A stretch of DNA of 33,869 nt from Haloferax prahovense DSM 18310. Lineage in GTDB: Archaea > Halobacteriota > Halobacteria > Halobacteriales > Haloferacaceae. Position numbers and translations under genes: made by a program. Numbering within the stretch: the first letter of the stretch is position 1; every line of letters starts with the position of its first letter. The notes under the pieces are model-generated. The model worked only from the letters and a program-made list of their open reading frames with translations. It was not told the origin of the DNA and ran no database searches. Location of the stretch: assembly GCF_000336815.1 (NCBI RefSeq), contig NZ_AOLG01000050.1, positions 51,816 to 85,684 on the forward strand, read 5' to 3'. Positions 7,869-15,577 of this stretch are shown one piece after another.

Positions 7869-9863
7869 TCAGGACTCGGATTCCACACCGGTGAACTCGA
7901 AGCGAGCGCCGCCCGCGTCGCTCTCTCCGACCGAGACCGTCCAGCCGTGCGCGTCGGCGACGTTCGAGACGATTGTCAGTCCGAAGCCGATGCCGGCGGT
8001 GCCGGTCGAAAAGCCGCTGTCGAAGATGCGCGAGCGGAGTTCGGGCGGGACGCCAGCGCCGTCGTCCTCGACGTAGAAGCCGTCGTCGAGCGCGCCGACG
8101 GTGACGGTGAGGCGGTCCTCGGCTTCGTCGCCGCCGTCGGTAGCCCCGGAGTCACCCGACGGGCCGTGCTCGACAGCATTGCGAATCAGGTTCTCGAACA
8201 GTTGGTGAAGCCGGCCCGCGTCGGCGACGACGGTCCGGTCGGACGCGACGACGAGCGTCGCGTCCCCGGTTTCGACGTTCTCCCAGCACCGCTCTGCGGT
8301 CTCCGCGAGAGACGCGGGCGTCGTGGTGAACGCGTCGGTTCCCTGCCGCGCGAGGACGAGCAGTTCCTCGGTGAGTGCGTTCATCCGGTCGTGCGCCCGC
8401 GCCACCGCCGCGAGGTGGTCGTTGTCGACTTCCTCGCGGGCGATGTCGAGGTGGCCCGTGGCGACCGAAAGCGGGTTGCGGAGGTCGTGGGAGACGACGC
8501 TCGTGAACTCGTCGAGCCGACGGTTCTGGGCTTCGACCTCGCGTTCGACGTCCCGGCGAGCCGTGATGTCCGTGTAGACCGCGTAGATGGTGTTCTCGCC
8601 GACCGGAACCGACCGGAGGAGGAAGTCCCTCTCGCCGTTGGCGGTCCGCCTGCGCACCTCGGTCTGGACGAAGTCGCCGGCGCGGACCATCTCGGTGAGT
8701 TCCGCGGCCTCCTCGCGGCGGTCGTCCGGCGCGACCACGTCGTCGATGGCGCGGCCGACGACCTCGGATTCGTCGTAACCGAACGTCGCCTCGAACGCCG
8801 GGTTCACCGCGCGGATGACGGACTCGCCGTCGACGAACTCCGAGTCGATGATGCAGTCGGCGCTGTTCTCGAACAGGGCGGCGTACTGGTCGCGTTCGAC
8901 CCGAAGCCGGCGCTCGAAGCTGAGCCGTTGGAGCGCCGCGTTCGTGTGGGCGACGAGCAGTTCCGCGAGTTCGAGGTCGATTTCGTCGAACGCGCCGGTC
9001 TGCTCGGAGACCGCCTGAAACACGCCGAAGGAGCCGATGGCGACGCTGAGCCCGGAGCGGTAGTCGCCGAACTCGGGGCGGCCGAACGCGTGGAGTTCCA
9101 TGTCGACCGCGCGGTGGGACTCGCCGGTGCGGAACGTCTCGCCCATCGCGCCCGCGCCCTTCGGGACCGGCCGGAGTTCGCGGTCGGTCGGCGTCGAGGA
9201 CTGCGCCCTCGGGACGAACCGGTCCGCCTCGGCCTCGAAGGCGAAACAGATGTCGAGGTTCAGGATGCGCTCCGCCGCCTCGACGGTCTCCTCGTAGATA
9301 TCGTCGGCGTCGGAGGCCGACGCGAGCCGCATGGCGACGCCGTGGAGCGACGTTATCTTCCGCTCGGTGCGCTGAATGCGGCGTTCGAGTCGGGAGACGA
9401 TGTCGCGTTCGGTGCGCTGGGCCTGCGAGCTTCGGTAGCGGGCGACCGCCGCCCGGACGCGGTCCGCGAGGCGGTCGTAGGAGATAGAGTCGACGTCGTC
9501 CGAAAAACGGTAGACGGCGGCGTCGGTCGCGAGCGGGTCGCCACCGCCACCACCACCACCACCGTCGTCGCCCGCCTTGTCGGGGCCGAGAAGAACGACC
9601 GGAACTTCGGGATGGCGGTCGCGGACGAGCGCGACGACGTCGGCGGCGGTGTGTTGACCGAACTGCCGCGGGACCAAGAGGCAGTCGACCGTCCGGTCGT
9701 CGATGCGGTCGAGCGCGGCACCGAGGTCGAACTCGACGGTGACGGACACGTCGTGGCGGTCGAGCGCGGCCGCGACGGCGTCCGCCCGTGTGCGGTCGGG
9801 TGCGACGAAGAGAACGGACGGTGCCGTCCCCGCCGACGCCCCCGGCGAGGGAGACCGAGTCAT
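7869..9863 (-). CDS. PAS/GAF sensor histidine kinase with degenerate receiver domain
   Basis: A 664-residue soluble sensor kinase. Domain order: receiver-like fold (residues about 15-143), a short coiled linker (about 150-175), GAF (about 178-315), PAS (about 325-437), HisKA with the phosphoacceptor His459 in VVSHDLRNPL, then HATPase with the N-box FENLIRNAVEHG, the G1 box EDDGAGVP and the G2 box GTAGIGFGL. The receiver-like part is odd. Where the phosphorylatable Asp is expected, the sequence is VDCLLVPRQF, so it probably cannot be phosphorylated in the usual way. A run of eight Gly (residues 101-108), encoded by a CCA/CCG triplet run at 9541-9563, interrupts it. No transmembrane segment is visible, so the signal is likely cytoplasmic. 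The ATG at 9863 is chosen because upstream in-frame residues look non-coding and overlap the next gene. No response regulator is adjacent. Signal and output are unknown. Confidence 0.92.
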   Translation of the reverse strand: MTRSPSPGASAGTAPSVLFVAPDRTRADAVAAALDRHDVSVTVEFDLGAALDRIDDRTVDCLLVPRQFGQHTAADVVALVRDRHPEVPVVLLGPDKAGDDGGGGGGGGDPLATDAAVYRFSDDVDSISYDRLADRVRAAVARYRSSQAQRTERDIVSRLERRIQRTERKITSLHGVAMRLASASDADDIYEETVEAAERILNLDICFAFEAEADRFVPRAQSSTPTDRELRPVPKGAGAMGETFRTGESHRAVDMELHAFGRPEFGDYRSGLSVAIGSFGVFQAVSEQTGAFDEIDLELAELLVAHTNAALQRLSFERRLRVERDQYAALFENSADCIIDSEFVDGESVIRAVNPAFEATFGYDESEVVGRAIDDVVAPDDRREEAAELTEMVRAGDFVQTEVRRRTANGERDFLLRSVPVGENTIYAVYTDITARRDVEREVEAQNRRLDEFTSVVSHDLRNPLSVATGHLDIAREEVDNDHLAAVARAHDRMNALTEELLVLARQGTDAFTTTPASLAETAERCWENVETGDATLVVASDRTVVADAGRLHQLFENLIRNAVEHGPSGDSGATDGGDEAEDRLTVTVGALDDGFYVEDDGAGVPPELRSRIFDSGFSTGTAGIGFGLTIVSNVADAHGWTVSVGESDAGGARFEFTGVESES

Positions 9864-9974
9864 GCACCGACATGACGGGGAGAGAGCATCAATTGATTGG
9901 TGAGTGTAACCGGGTGGGCGTTCGTGCACTCGGCCACCACCTATTTGCCGCGGGCGACGTGAGCTAGCGCCCCG

Positions 9975-10223
9975 ATGTCCGACGACACCGAAGCGGACGT
10001 GACCGACCGCGAACCGAGCGTCGAAGACGACGACGGCCACGGCGTCACGGTCGACGGCGGCGGCGACGCCGGCGCGTCGTCGCCCGAGGAGTCCGAGGAG
10101 GCCGATGCCGAGCGTCCGAGCGAAGGGGAAGAACCAGACGCCGAAGACGAGATGCGAGAACAGGAGGCGGCCGAGACGGAGAACGTCGATAACCACCGCG
10201 ACGGCGAGCCGTTCGACTCCTGA
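9975..10223 (+). CDS. Very acidic small protein of unknown function
   Basis: The 82-residue protein is made almost entirely of Asp, Glu, Gly, Ser, Ala and a few polar residues, with no hydrophobic segment and no Cys. It should be soluble, strongly negative and largely disordered. A TATA-like CACCTATTTG (9936-9945) lies about 34 nt before the ATG. It is divergent from the histidine kinase and convergent with sir2. Such acidic small proteins are common in haloarchaea and I know of no function. Supported by an ATG, a promoter-like element and its fit in an otherwise empty gap; not supported by any domain. Confidence 0.65.
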   Translation: MSDDTEADVTDREPSVEDDDGHGVTVDGGGDAGASSPEESEEADAERPSEGEEPDAEDEMREQEAAETENVDNHRDGEPFDS

Positions 10224-10245
10224 CGGGGCGGCTGCGCGGTCGCGC

Positions 10246-11013
10246 TCAGACTCGTTTGACTCGTTTTTCGACTTCGGGGAGGAACGCCGCGAGGTCCCCG
10301 CGGACGACCCGGTCGGCGCGGTCGTCGTACTGCGTCGCGTCGAAGTTGACGACGACCAGCGAGCCGCTCTCGGCGGCCCGGCCGGCGAGGCCAGCCGCGG
10401 GGTGGACCGTCAGCGACGACCCGAGCGACAGGAACACGTCGGCGTCGCCGGCGAGACGGTTCGCCTCGCTGTAGGCGACGCGGGGAAGGCGCTCGCCGAA
10501 CAGGACGACGCCGGGCTTGAGCAGGCCGCCGCAGTCCTCGCAGGTCGGCGGCGCGTCGCCGGCTCGGACCGCCTCGAACGCGGGGTCGGCGTCGGTTCGC
10601 GCGCCGCAGTCCTCGCAGACGACCTCCGCGGCGTTCCCGTGGAGTTCGACGACGCGGTCCGAACCCGCCTCGCGGTGGAGACCGTCGGTGTTCTGGGTCA
10701 CGACCGCGTCGAGGACGCCCCGCGATTCGAGGGCCGCCAGCGCGTCGTGACCGGGGTTCGGCTCGACGCCGTCGGGAAACATGCGCTCTTGGAGGCGGAC
10801 GCGGTCCCGCCAGAACCCCGCGGGGTCGTTGACGAAGCGGTCGCGGTGGAACGACGCCGGGTCGAACTCGGTCTCCCAGATGCCGTCGTCGCCGCGGAAG
10901 TCGGGAATTCCCGAGGCCGTGCTCATCCCCGCGCCGGTGAAGGCGACGGCGGTGTCGGCCTCGCGGAGTCGCCGGGCGACCCACGCGGCGTCTGATTCGA
11001 GGGCAGCGTCCAT
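10246..11013 (-). CDS. sir2: Sir2-type NAD-dependent protein deacylase
   Basis: Sirtuins remove acyl groups from protein lysines, using NAD+ and producing O-acyl-ADP-ribose and nicotinamide. The 255-residue protein has all the expected parts: the NAD-binding FTGAGMSTASGIPDFRG (residues 25-41), TQNTDGLH (106-113), the catalytic His125 in ELHGN, a four-Cys zinc site (Cys133/Cys136 in CEDC and Cys158/Cys161), and GSSLTVHPAAGL near the end. The substrate preference (acetyl or other acyl) cannot be read. ATG 11013 is chosen since residues further upstream (to 11109) precede the family start and cross the promoter region; a minus-strand GCTTTTTCG at about 11036-11044 is a plausible TATA box. It is transcribed divergently from purC and convergently with the acidic protein gene. 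Confidence 0.94.
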   Translation of the reverse strand: MDAALESDAAWVARRLREADTAVAFTGAGMSTASGIPDFRGDDGIWETEFDPASFHRDRFVNDPAGFWRDRVRLQERMFPDGVEPNPGHDALAALESRGVLDAVVTQNTDGLHREAGSDRVVELHGNAAEVVCEDCGARTDADPAFEAVRAGDAPPTCEDCGGLLKPGVVLFGERLPRVAYSEANRLAGDADVFLSLGSSLTVHPAAGLAGRAAESGSLVVVNFDATQYDDRADRVVRGDLAAFLPEVEKRVKRV

Positions 11014-11120
11014 AGCCGAACGGAGGGTACAGCCGCGAAAAAGCGATACGATTCGTTTGGTGAGCGCGTTCGTGTATATATTCTCTTGTTCGGGTGCCGA
11101 GATGCGCACGGAAGTGGAAG

Positions 11121-11131
11121 CTTCTTAGTGG
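11121..11131 (+). promoter_or_regulatory. TATA-like box of purC
   Basis: GCTTCTTAGTG (11121-11131) is about 26 nt before the purC ATG at 11152, which fits a leaderless transcript. A second A/T-rich element, GTGTATATATTC (11072-11083), lies about 45 nt further upstream in the sir2-purC divergent region. Confidence 0.5.
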
Positions 11132-11151
11132 GATGAGTCCAGAGGACGACC

Positions 11152-12171
11152 ATGACCAGCGTGAAGGACTTCCGCGTCGAGGAGGAGCCGACGGCGACCG
11201 ACCTCGGGCGGGGCCGCTTCGTCTTCTCGGACCGCTACTCGGTGTTCGACTGGGGCGAGATGCCCGACCACGTCCCGAACAAGGGCGCGAGCCTCTGTCT
11301 CATGGGCGCGTACAACTTCGAACTGCTCGACGTGAACCACGTCCCGACCCACTACCTCGGCGTCGTCGAAGACGGCGAGGTCAAGGAGCTCGGCGAGTGC
11401 GAGTCGCCGCCGACGGAGATGGCCATCGAACTCACGCAGGTTCCCGACCTCCCCCACGAGGACGGCGCGTACGACTACGACGCCTATCACGAGACCGCCG
11501 GCGACAACTACCTCATCCCGCTGGAAATCGTCTTCCGCAACACCGTCCCCGTGGGGTCGAGCCTCCGGCGGCGCGGCGAGCCCGCTGACTACGGCCTCGA
11601 ACTGGACGAGTGGCCCGACGAGGCCGTCTCCCTCCCCGAGCCGGTCGTGGAGTTCTCCACGAAGTACGAAGAACAGGACCGCTATCTCTCCCGCGAGGAG
11701 GCCGACGACATCGCCGGGAAAGTCGACCTCGACCGCCTCGAAGAGCTGGCGCTCGCCGTGAACCACGTACTGACAGAGCGCGCCGAGAGGGCCGGCTTCG
11801 ACCACGAGGACGGCAAAATCGAGTGTCTGTACCACGACGGCACCGTCAAGGTCGGCGACGTGGTCGGCACCTTCGACGAGAACCGGTTTTCCTACGGCGG
11901 CCAGCAGGTCTCGAAGGAGGTCGTCCGCCAGTACTACAAGCGCGTCCAGCCCGAGTGGGTCGAGGCCGTGAAAGACGCGAAGGCCGAGGCCATCGAGACG
12001 GGCGAGCCGAACTGGCGCGAGAACTGCGCGGTCGAACCCGAGCACCTCCCCGCCGACATCGTCGAGGCGCTAGCTGACCTCTACTGCGCCGGCACCAACG
12101 CCTACGTCGACCACGACTGGTTCGACGCGCCGGCCATCGAGGACGCCGTGGCGCGCGTTCGGGACCTGTAG
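11152..12171 (+). CDS. purC: Phosphoribosylaminoimidazole-succinocarboxamide synthase
   Basis: PurC (SAICAR synthetase) joins CAIR and aspartate with ATP in purine biosynthesis. The 339-residue length is that of the long haloarchaeal form; bacterial PurC is about 240. Diagnostic stretches are [31 protein letters not shown] (about residues 18-48), which is the ATP-binding N-lobe with the DWGE/KG motif, [19 protein letters not shown] (about 123-141), the conserved VxxNxVxxGSxxRR core of all SAICAR synthetases, and [12 protein letters not shown] (about 220-226). The ATG is supported by a TATA-like box about 26 nt upstream. Other purine genes in the window are purU and purS-purQ, each with its own promoter rather than one operon. 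The H. volcanii gene has the same extended form, as I recall. Confidence 0.93.
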   Translation: MTSVKDFRVEEEPTATDLGRGRFVFSDRYSVFDWGEMPDHVPNKGASLCLMGAYNFELLDVNHVPTHYLGVVEDGEVKELGECESPPTEMAIELTQVPDLPHEDGAYDYDAYHETAGDNYLIPLEIVFRNTVPVGSSLRRRGEPADYGLELDEWPDEAVSLPEPVVEFSTKYEEQDRYLSREEADDIAGKVDLDRLEELALAVNHVLTERAERAGFDHEDGKIECLYHDGTVKVGDVVGTFDENRFSYGGQQVSKEVVRQYYKRVQPEWVEAVKDAKAEAIETGEPNWRENCAVEPEHLPADIVEALADLYCAGTNAYVDHDWFDAPAIEDAVARVRDL

Positions 12172-12185
12172 TCGGTCGCGGAGCG

Positions 12186-12205
12186 AGAACCCCGTTTTTC
12201 GTCTG
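12186..12205 (+). terminator. Possible purC terminator
   Basis: A T-rich run, CCCCGTTTTTCGTCTGTT (about 12190-12207), lies 20 nt after the purC stop, between convergent genes. Oligo-T runs of this kind are the usual archaeal termination signal. No clear hairpin. Confidence 0.35.
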
Positions 12206-12213
12206 TTCCCCTC

Positions 12214-12429
12214 TCACGACGCGTCGTCACCGACGAGGAACCGCCAGCCTCGGCGGAGCATTCTCCCGAGACCGAGCGCGACGAACACCGCCGCGCCGGT
12301 CACGACGCCCGGTTCGACGCCGGGAAGCAGCGGGATGATGCCGAGTTCGTGCGCGACGAGGGGGACCGTCGCAACGAGCCACAGCGCGTAACAGCCGAGT
12401 GCGACGCGATACCGGCGGGAGACGGGCAC
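12214..12429 (-). CDS. Small membrane protein, two transmembrane segments
   Basis: The 71-residue protein begins MPVSRRYRVALGCYALWLVA and has two hydrophobic segments (residues about 8-27 and 39-58) separated by a short Pro/Gly loop, with a basic cluster (RMLRRGWR) after the second. I do not recognise a family. The start is GTG at 12429; a minus-strand TATA-like ACCTATTTTTCC (12460-12449) lies about 25 nt upstream, which supports a leaderless transcript and a genuine gene. It is convergent with purC and downstream of purU in the same direction. Function unknown. Confidence 0.72.
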   Translation of the reverse strand: MPVSRRYRVALGCYALWLVATVPLVAHELGIIPLLPGVEPGVVTGAAVFVALGLGRMLRRGWRFLVGDDAS

Positions 12430-12463
12430 GGCTCCGAGTCGCGTCGCCGGAAAAATAGGTCTG

Positions 12464-12479
12464 GCGGGGGCCGCCCCGC
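12464..12479 (-). terminator. GC hairpin after purU
   Basis: GCGGGG (12464-12469) and CCCCGC (12474-12479) form a 6-bp stem with a 4-nt loop, 12 nt past the purU stop on the minus strand. It may end purU transcription before the small-gene promoter. No T-run within the hairpin itself. Confidence 0.35.
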
Positions 12480-12490
12480 TCGGAGACGAC

Positions 12491-13474
12491 TCAGTCCTCG
12501 GACGGTTCGGGCGCGAGCGCCTCGCGCTCGCCGAGGGCGTCGATGATGCCGTCGACCGGGCGGTCGGGGTTCGACGCCTGCGCCTCGCGGGTGAGGCCGA
12601 GTTGGTAGCGTTCGGGGTCGGCGCTCTCGCGGAGACTGGTGCGCCCGCGGTGGACCGAGATATCGTTGTTGAGATGGAGCTTCACGGCTTCGAGGAGCGC
12701 GTCGGCCTCCAGCGGCTGGCCGCGCTCTTTGATTTCGTCGATGGTGGCGTCGTCGGGCACGTCGAAGGCGCGCTGGGCGATGACGGGACCCTGGTCGAGG
12801 TCGGTCGTCACGTAGTGGGCGGTGACACCCGCGATGCGGACGCCCTCTTCTTTCGCCTGCCGGTAGGCCGCCGCGCCGGGGAACGACGGGAGGAGCGATG
12901 GATGGATGTTGATGATGCGGTCCTCGTAGCGGAAGACGACGTTCGGGCCGAGGATGCGCATGTAGCGCGCGAGGACGATGAGGTCCACGTCGTACTGTTC
13001 GAGGAGGTCGAGCATGCGCTCTTCGTTGGCGGTGCCCTTCTGGTCGCCGATGTCGTGGAAAGGCACGTCGTAGTGGCTCGCCAGCGGTTCGAGCGTGTCG
13101 TGGTTGCCGATGACGACCGAAATCTCCGCGCCGAGGTCGTCGTTCGCCCACGCCTCGAACAGCGCTTCGAGGCAGTGGGACTCCTTCGTCACGAGGACGG
13201 CGATTTCGCGGGTCTCGCGGTCCGAGGGGAACCGGACCTGCACGTCGACGCCGAGGTCGTCGCCGAGGTCCGAAAGCGCCTCCCGGAGTTCGTCGCGGGA
13301 GCAGGTCATCTCCGAGGTGTCGGCGTGGAGGGTCATCCGGAAGATTCCCTCGCGGACCGCCTGGTCTAAGTCCTCGACGTTGATTCCGCGCTCGAACAGC
13401 AGGGTGGTCACGTTCGCGATGAGTCCGGTCTTGTCTCCTCCGATGACCGTGATTTCGGTGAGTTCGCGAGTCAT
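12491..13474 (-). CDS. purU: Formyltetrahydrofolate deformylase PurU
   Basis: PurU hydrolyses 10-formyltetrahydrofolate to formate and tetrahydrofolate; in bacteria this feeds formate to PurT and balances one-carbon units. The 327-residue protein starts with ACT-type regulatory sequence (TEITVIGGDKTGLIANVTTLL, residues about 6-26, to about residue 90), then the formyltransferase-fold catalytic domain: ISVVIGNHDTLEPLA, DIGDQKGT, LARYMRILGP, the signature INIHPSLLPSFPGAAAY with catalytic Asn/His, and the Asp in TTDLDQGPVIAQ. A C-terminal tail of about 45 residues is longer than in bacterial PurU (about 280 residues). Start ATG 13474 is preceded at about 30 nt by a minus-strand GCTATATGT. Confidence in family is high; the physiological role in a haloarchaeon is inferred. 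Confidence 0.92.
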   Translation of the reverse strand: MTRELTEITVIGGDKTGLIANVTTLLFERGINVEDLDQAVREGIFRMTLHADTSEMTCSRDELREALSDLGDDLGVDVQVRFPSDRETREIAVLVTKESHCLEALFEAWANDDLGAEISVVIGNHDTLEPLASHYDVPFHDIGDQKGTANEERMLDLLEQYDVDLIVLARYMRILGPNVVFRYEDRIINIHPSLLPSFPGAAAYRQAKEEGVRIAGVTAHYVTTDLDQGPVIAQRAFDVPDDATIDEIKERGQPLEADALLEAVKLHLNNDISVHRGRTSLRESADPERYQLGLTREAQASNPDRPVDGIIDALGEREALAPEPSED

Positions 13475-13501
13475 ACCGTCACCTCCAGCTGTTCGAAGCT
13501 G

Positions 13502-13510
13502 AACATATAG
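13502..13510 (-). promoter_or_regulatory. TATA-like box of purU
   Basis: On the minus strand CTATATGTT (13510-13502) lies about 31 nt before the purU ATG at 13474. Suitable for a leaderless or nearly leaderless mRNA. Confidence 0.5.
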
Positions 13511-13619
13511 CGTCCTGCGTCGGCGAGCGGTAAACCGCTGTCGTTCTCCGCAAGCGAATCCCTCCGGAACGACCGTGAATCACCCGCAAAAAGGAAAAGC
13601 CAGCGTGAGCGTGAGGCCG

Positions 13620-15041
13620 CTACGCCAGCGGGAGCACCGACGAGACGACGAGGACGACGACGAGCCCAGTCACGGAGATAATCGTCGTCAGCGCCGTCCA
13701 CGTCTTCAGCGTCTCCGCCTGCGTGAGGCCGCCGATTTCCTTGACGAGCCAGAAGCCGGAATCGTTGTACCACGAGCAGATGTTGCCGCCCGCGCCGATG
13801 ACCATCACCAGATACGCGGTGTGGACCGGGAGTTGGCCGGTGAGCGGGGCCATGATGCCGGCGGCCGTGAGCATCGCCGCGGTCGCGGAGCCCTGCGCGA
13901 TGCGGACGATGGCAGCGATGAGCCACGCGGTCACGAGAAGCGGGATGCCGAAACCTTCGAGCCCGTTGGCGAGGTACGAGCCGATTCCGGAGGCCGCGAG
14001 GAGCGCGCCGAACGCGCCGCCCATCGAGGTGATAGCCGCGATGTTGCCGCCGCTTTTCAGCGCCTCGGTGAGTTCGTCTTCCCACTCGGACCGCGAGAGG
14101 TCGGACCAGCGGTAGTACGTGTAAGCCGCGGCGAGCGCGGCGACCGTGAGCGCGACGTTCTTGTCGCCGATGAACGCGACGAACGGGCGGTTGTCGACGA
14201 CGAACCCGACGAACGGTCGGAGCGGTTCGGCCACCGTCACGCCTTCGAGGGCGTTGACGACGGTGAGCGAGCCGACGAGCGCGACGGCGATGACGATGGG
14301 AGCGGTGGCTTCGAGGAAGCTCGGAAGCGACGACACGTCGCGCTGGGCGCGCTCCTGCAGTTCGTCCGTGGTCGTCCCCATCGCGTCGCGGAGGGGGATG
14401 TCGATGCGGCGGTTAATCCAGCGGCCGTAGACGAGGCCGCCCATGGTGGCCGACGGGACGGCGACGGTGACGCCGATGAGCATCGTGATGCCGATGTCGG
14501 CCCCGATTTCGCTGGCGACCGCGAGCGGGCCGGGCGTCGGCGGGATGAACACGTGGGCCGTCGCCGCACCGGCCCCGACGACGACGAGATACAGCGCGTA
14601 GTTGTCGCCCATCCGCGCCCGCATCGACCGCGCGAGGGGGGCCATGAGGTAGAACACGCTGTCGAAGAACACGGGGATGGCGAGCACCGTACTGCTCCCC
14701 CACAGCGCGATGTCGCTGTTTTCTCTCCCGACGAGCGACTGGAAGGAGCGGACGATGCGCTGGGCGGAGCCGCTTTCGAGCATCGACTTCCCGATGATGG
14801 CGGCCATCAGGATGGGAATCCCGATACCGGCCATCCCGTTTCCGAACGCCGTCGCCGTTCTCGTCGCCGCATCGGCGAGCGCGAAGTCCGGGACGAACGC
14901 CGCGTTGACGAGGCCGACCGCGAACGCGGCTATCGCCAAGCCGACGAACGCCGGGAGGTCCAAGACGACCAGTAACAACACGACCAACGCGAGTCCGACG
15001 ACGAACGTCAAGAGCGGACTCTGTGCGAATTCGATTGCCAT
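13620..15041 (-). CDS. GntP-family permease (gluconate/organic acid:H+ symporter type)
   Basis: A 473-residue inner-membrane transporter with about 12-14 hydrophobic segments. The family is shown by IPVFFDSVFYLMAPLARSM (residues about 122-140), GAGAATAHVFIPPTPGPLA (about 157-175) and NDSGFWLVKE near the C-terminus, hallmarks of GntP/GntT/DsdX/IdnT permeases that import gluconate, idonate, D-serine or fructuronate. The exact substrate cannot be read. No sugar-acid catabolic gene is adjacent. The promoter is unusual here: a strong TATA box at 15066-15074, a 15-nt palindrome at 15045-15059 between TATA and start codon, and an A+T-rich block beyond, together suggesting tight repression. Confident of family, not of substrate. 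Confidence 0.92.
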   Translation of the reverse strand: MAIEFAQSPLLTFVVGLALVVLLLVVLDLPAFVGLAIAAFAVGLVNAAFVPDFALADAATRTATAFGNGMAGIGIPILMAAIIGKSMLESGSAQRIVRSFQSLVGRENSDIALWGSSTVLAIPVFFDSVFYLMAPLARSMRARMGDNYALYLVVVGAGAATAHVFIPPTPGPLAVASEIGADIGITMLIGVTVAVPSATMGGLVYGRWINRRIDIPLRDAMGTTTDELQERAQRDVSSLPSFLEATAPIVIAVALVGSLTVVNALEGVTVAEPLRPFVGFVVDNRPFVAFIGDKNVALTVAALAAAYTYYRWSDLSRSEWEDELTEALKSGGNIAAITSMGGAFGALLAASGIGSYLANGLEGFGIPLLVTAWLIAAIVRIAQGSATAAMLTAAGIMAPLTGQLPVHTAYLVMVIGAGGNICSWYNDSGFWLVKEIGGLTQAETLKTWTALTTIISVTGLVVVLVVSSVLPLA

Positions 15042-15044
15042 GCG

Positions 15045-15059
15045 TGAGATGCCATCTCA
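15045..15059. promoter_or_regulatory. Palindromic operator candidate for the GntP permease
   Basis: TGAGATGCCATCTCA is a perfect palindrome around a central C. It lies between the minus-strand TATA box and the ATG (15041), covering the expected transcription start, so a bound protein would block RNA polymerase. Confidence 0.55.
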
Positions 15060-15065
15060 TTCAGA

Positions 15066-15074
15066 GTATAAAAA
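15066..15074 (-). promoter_or_regulatory. TATA box of the GntP permease gene
   Basis: TTTTTATAC on the minus strand (15074-15066) is centred about 29 nt before the ATG at 15041. A second small palindrome, ATGATTATCAT (15074-15084), overlaps the position where a BRE would be. Confidence 0.6.
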
Positions 15075-15084
15075 TGATTATCAT

Positions 15085-15290
15085 ATATCATGTGTGTAAT
15101 TATTTTTTATATATTTATATAAAGTAATAAACTATTGCGACGTGTAATCAAAAGAGTTGTCGAGATGCGTTCGCGGTGCGCCGTCAGCTAGTGAGTACTG
15201 TCGCATCTACGACGGAGCGTGGTCTCTGCCGGTGTCGTCGCCGGTTCGATAACCAGTAGTCACATTCGTGTATAACAAACACGACCCAAA
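15085..15290. other. A+T-rich intergenic block and purS upstream region
   Basis: From about 15061 to 15135 the sequence is overwhelmingly A+T, in sharp contrast to the surrounding high-G+C DNA, with several TATA-like runs (for example TTTTTTATATATTTATATAAAG, here split: TTTTTTATAT 15103-15112 and following). I see no gene on either strand. From 15146 to 15260 the composition returns to normal without a supported gene. An inverted repeat TCGTGT / ACACGA (15266-15271 / 15279-15284) lies just before the purS TATA-like box. Confidence 0.5.
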
Positions 15291-15299
15291 ACCGTTTTT
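15291..15299 (+). promoter_or_regulatory. TATA-like box of purS
   Basis: ACCGTTTTT (15291-15299) is about 28 nt before the purS ATG at 15325. It follows the TCGTGT/ACACGA inverted repeat by 6 nt. Confidence 0.45.
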
Positions 15300-15324
15300 G
15301 CACATCACCACGCATCGCCATCTG

Positions 15325-15576
15325 ATGACCACCTACACCGCGACGGTGACGGTGCGCCTCAAGCGTGGCGTGCTCGACCCCGAGGCGGAGACCACGAAGC
15401 GCGCGCTGGAACGACTCGGGTTCGAACTCGACGCGCTGCGCTTTACCGAACGGTACGAAGTCGACCTCGACGCGGCCGACGCCGACGAGGCCGAGGCCCG
15501 CGCCGACGAGATGGCAGAACGCTTGCTGGCGAACCCGACCATCCACGACTACGAGGTCGCGGTCGTCGAGGCCTGA
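15325..15576 (+). CDS. purS: Phosphoribosylformylglycinamidine synthase subunit PurS
   Basis: PurS is the small structural subunit that bridges PurQ and PurL in the three-part FGAM synthetase of archaea and Gram-positive bacteria. The 83-residue sequence has the PurS pattern: TATVTVRLKRGVLDPEAETTKRALERLGF (residues about 4-32) and a C-terminal ADEMAERLLANPTIHDYEVAVVEA. The start at 15325 gives the family N-terminus, and a TATA-like box about 28 nt upstream supports it; the frame is open to 15268, but those residues are not part of the family. purQ begins 1 nt after its stop, the usual purSQ arrangement. purL is not in the window. Confidence 0.94.
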   Translation: MTTYTATVTVRLKRGVLDPEAETTKRALERLGFELDALRFTERYEVDLDAADADEAEARADEMAERLLANPTIHDYEVAVVEA

Positions 15577-15577
15577 G

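Noticed and set aside
9541..9563. CCA/CCG triplet run as a regulatory satellite
   Set aside because: It encodes a poly-Gly loop in the kinase; no evidence of separate function.
7947..9875. Open frame of about 640 codons antisense to the histidine kinase
   Set aside because: The kinase frame has clear domains; this one has none and is composed of Asp/Arg/Val/Gly runs.
12602..13369. Open frame antisense to purU
   Set aside because: purU has strong motifs on the other strand; this frame has none.
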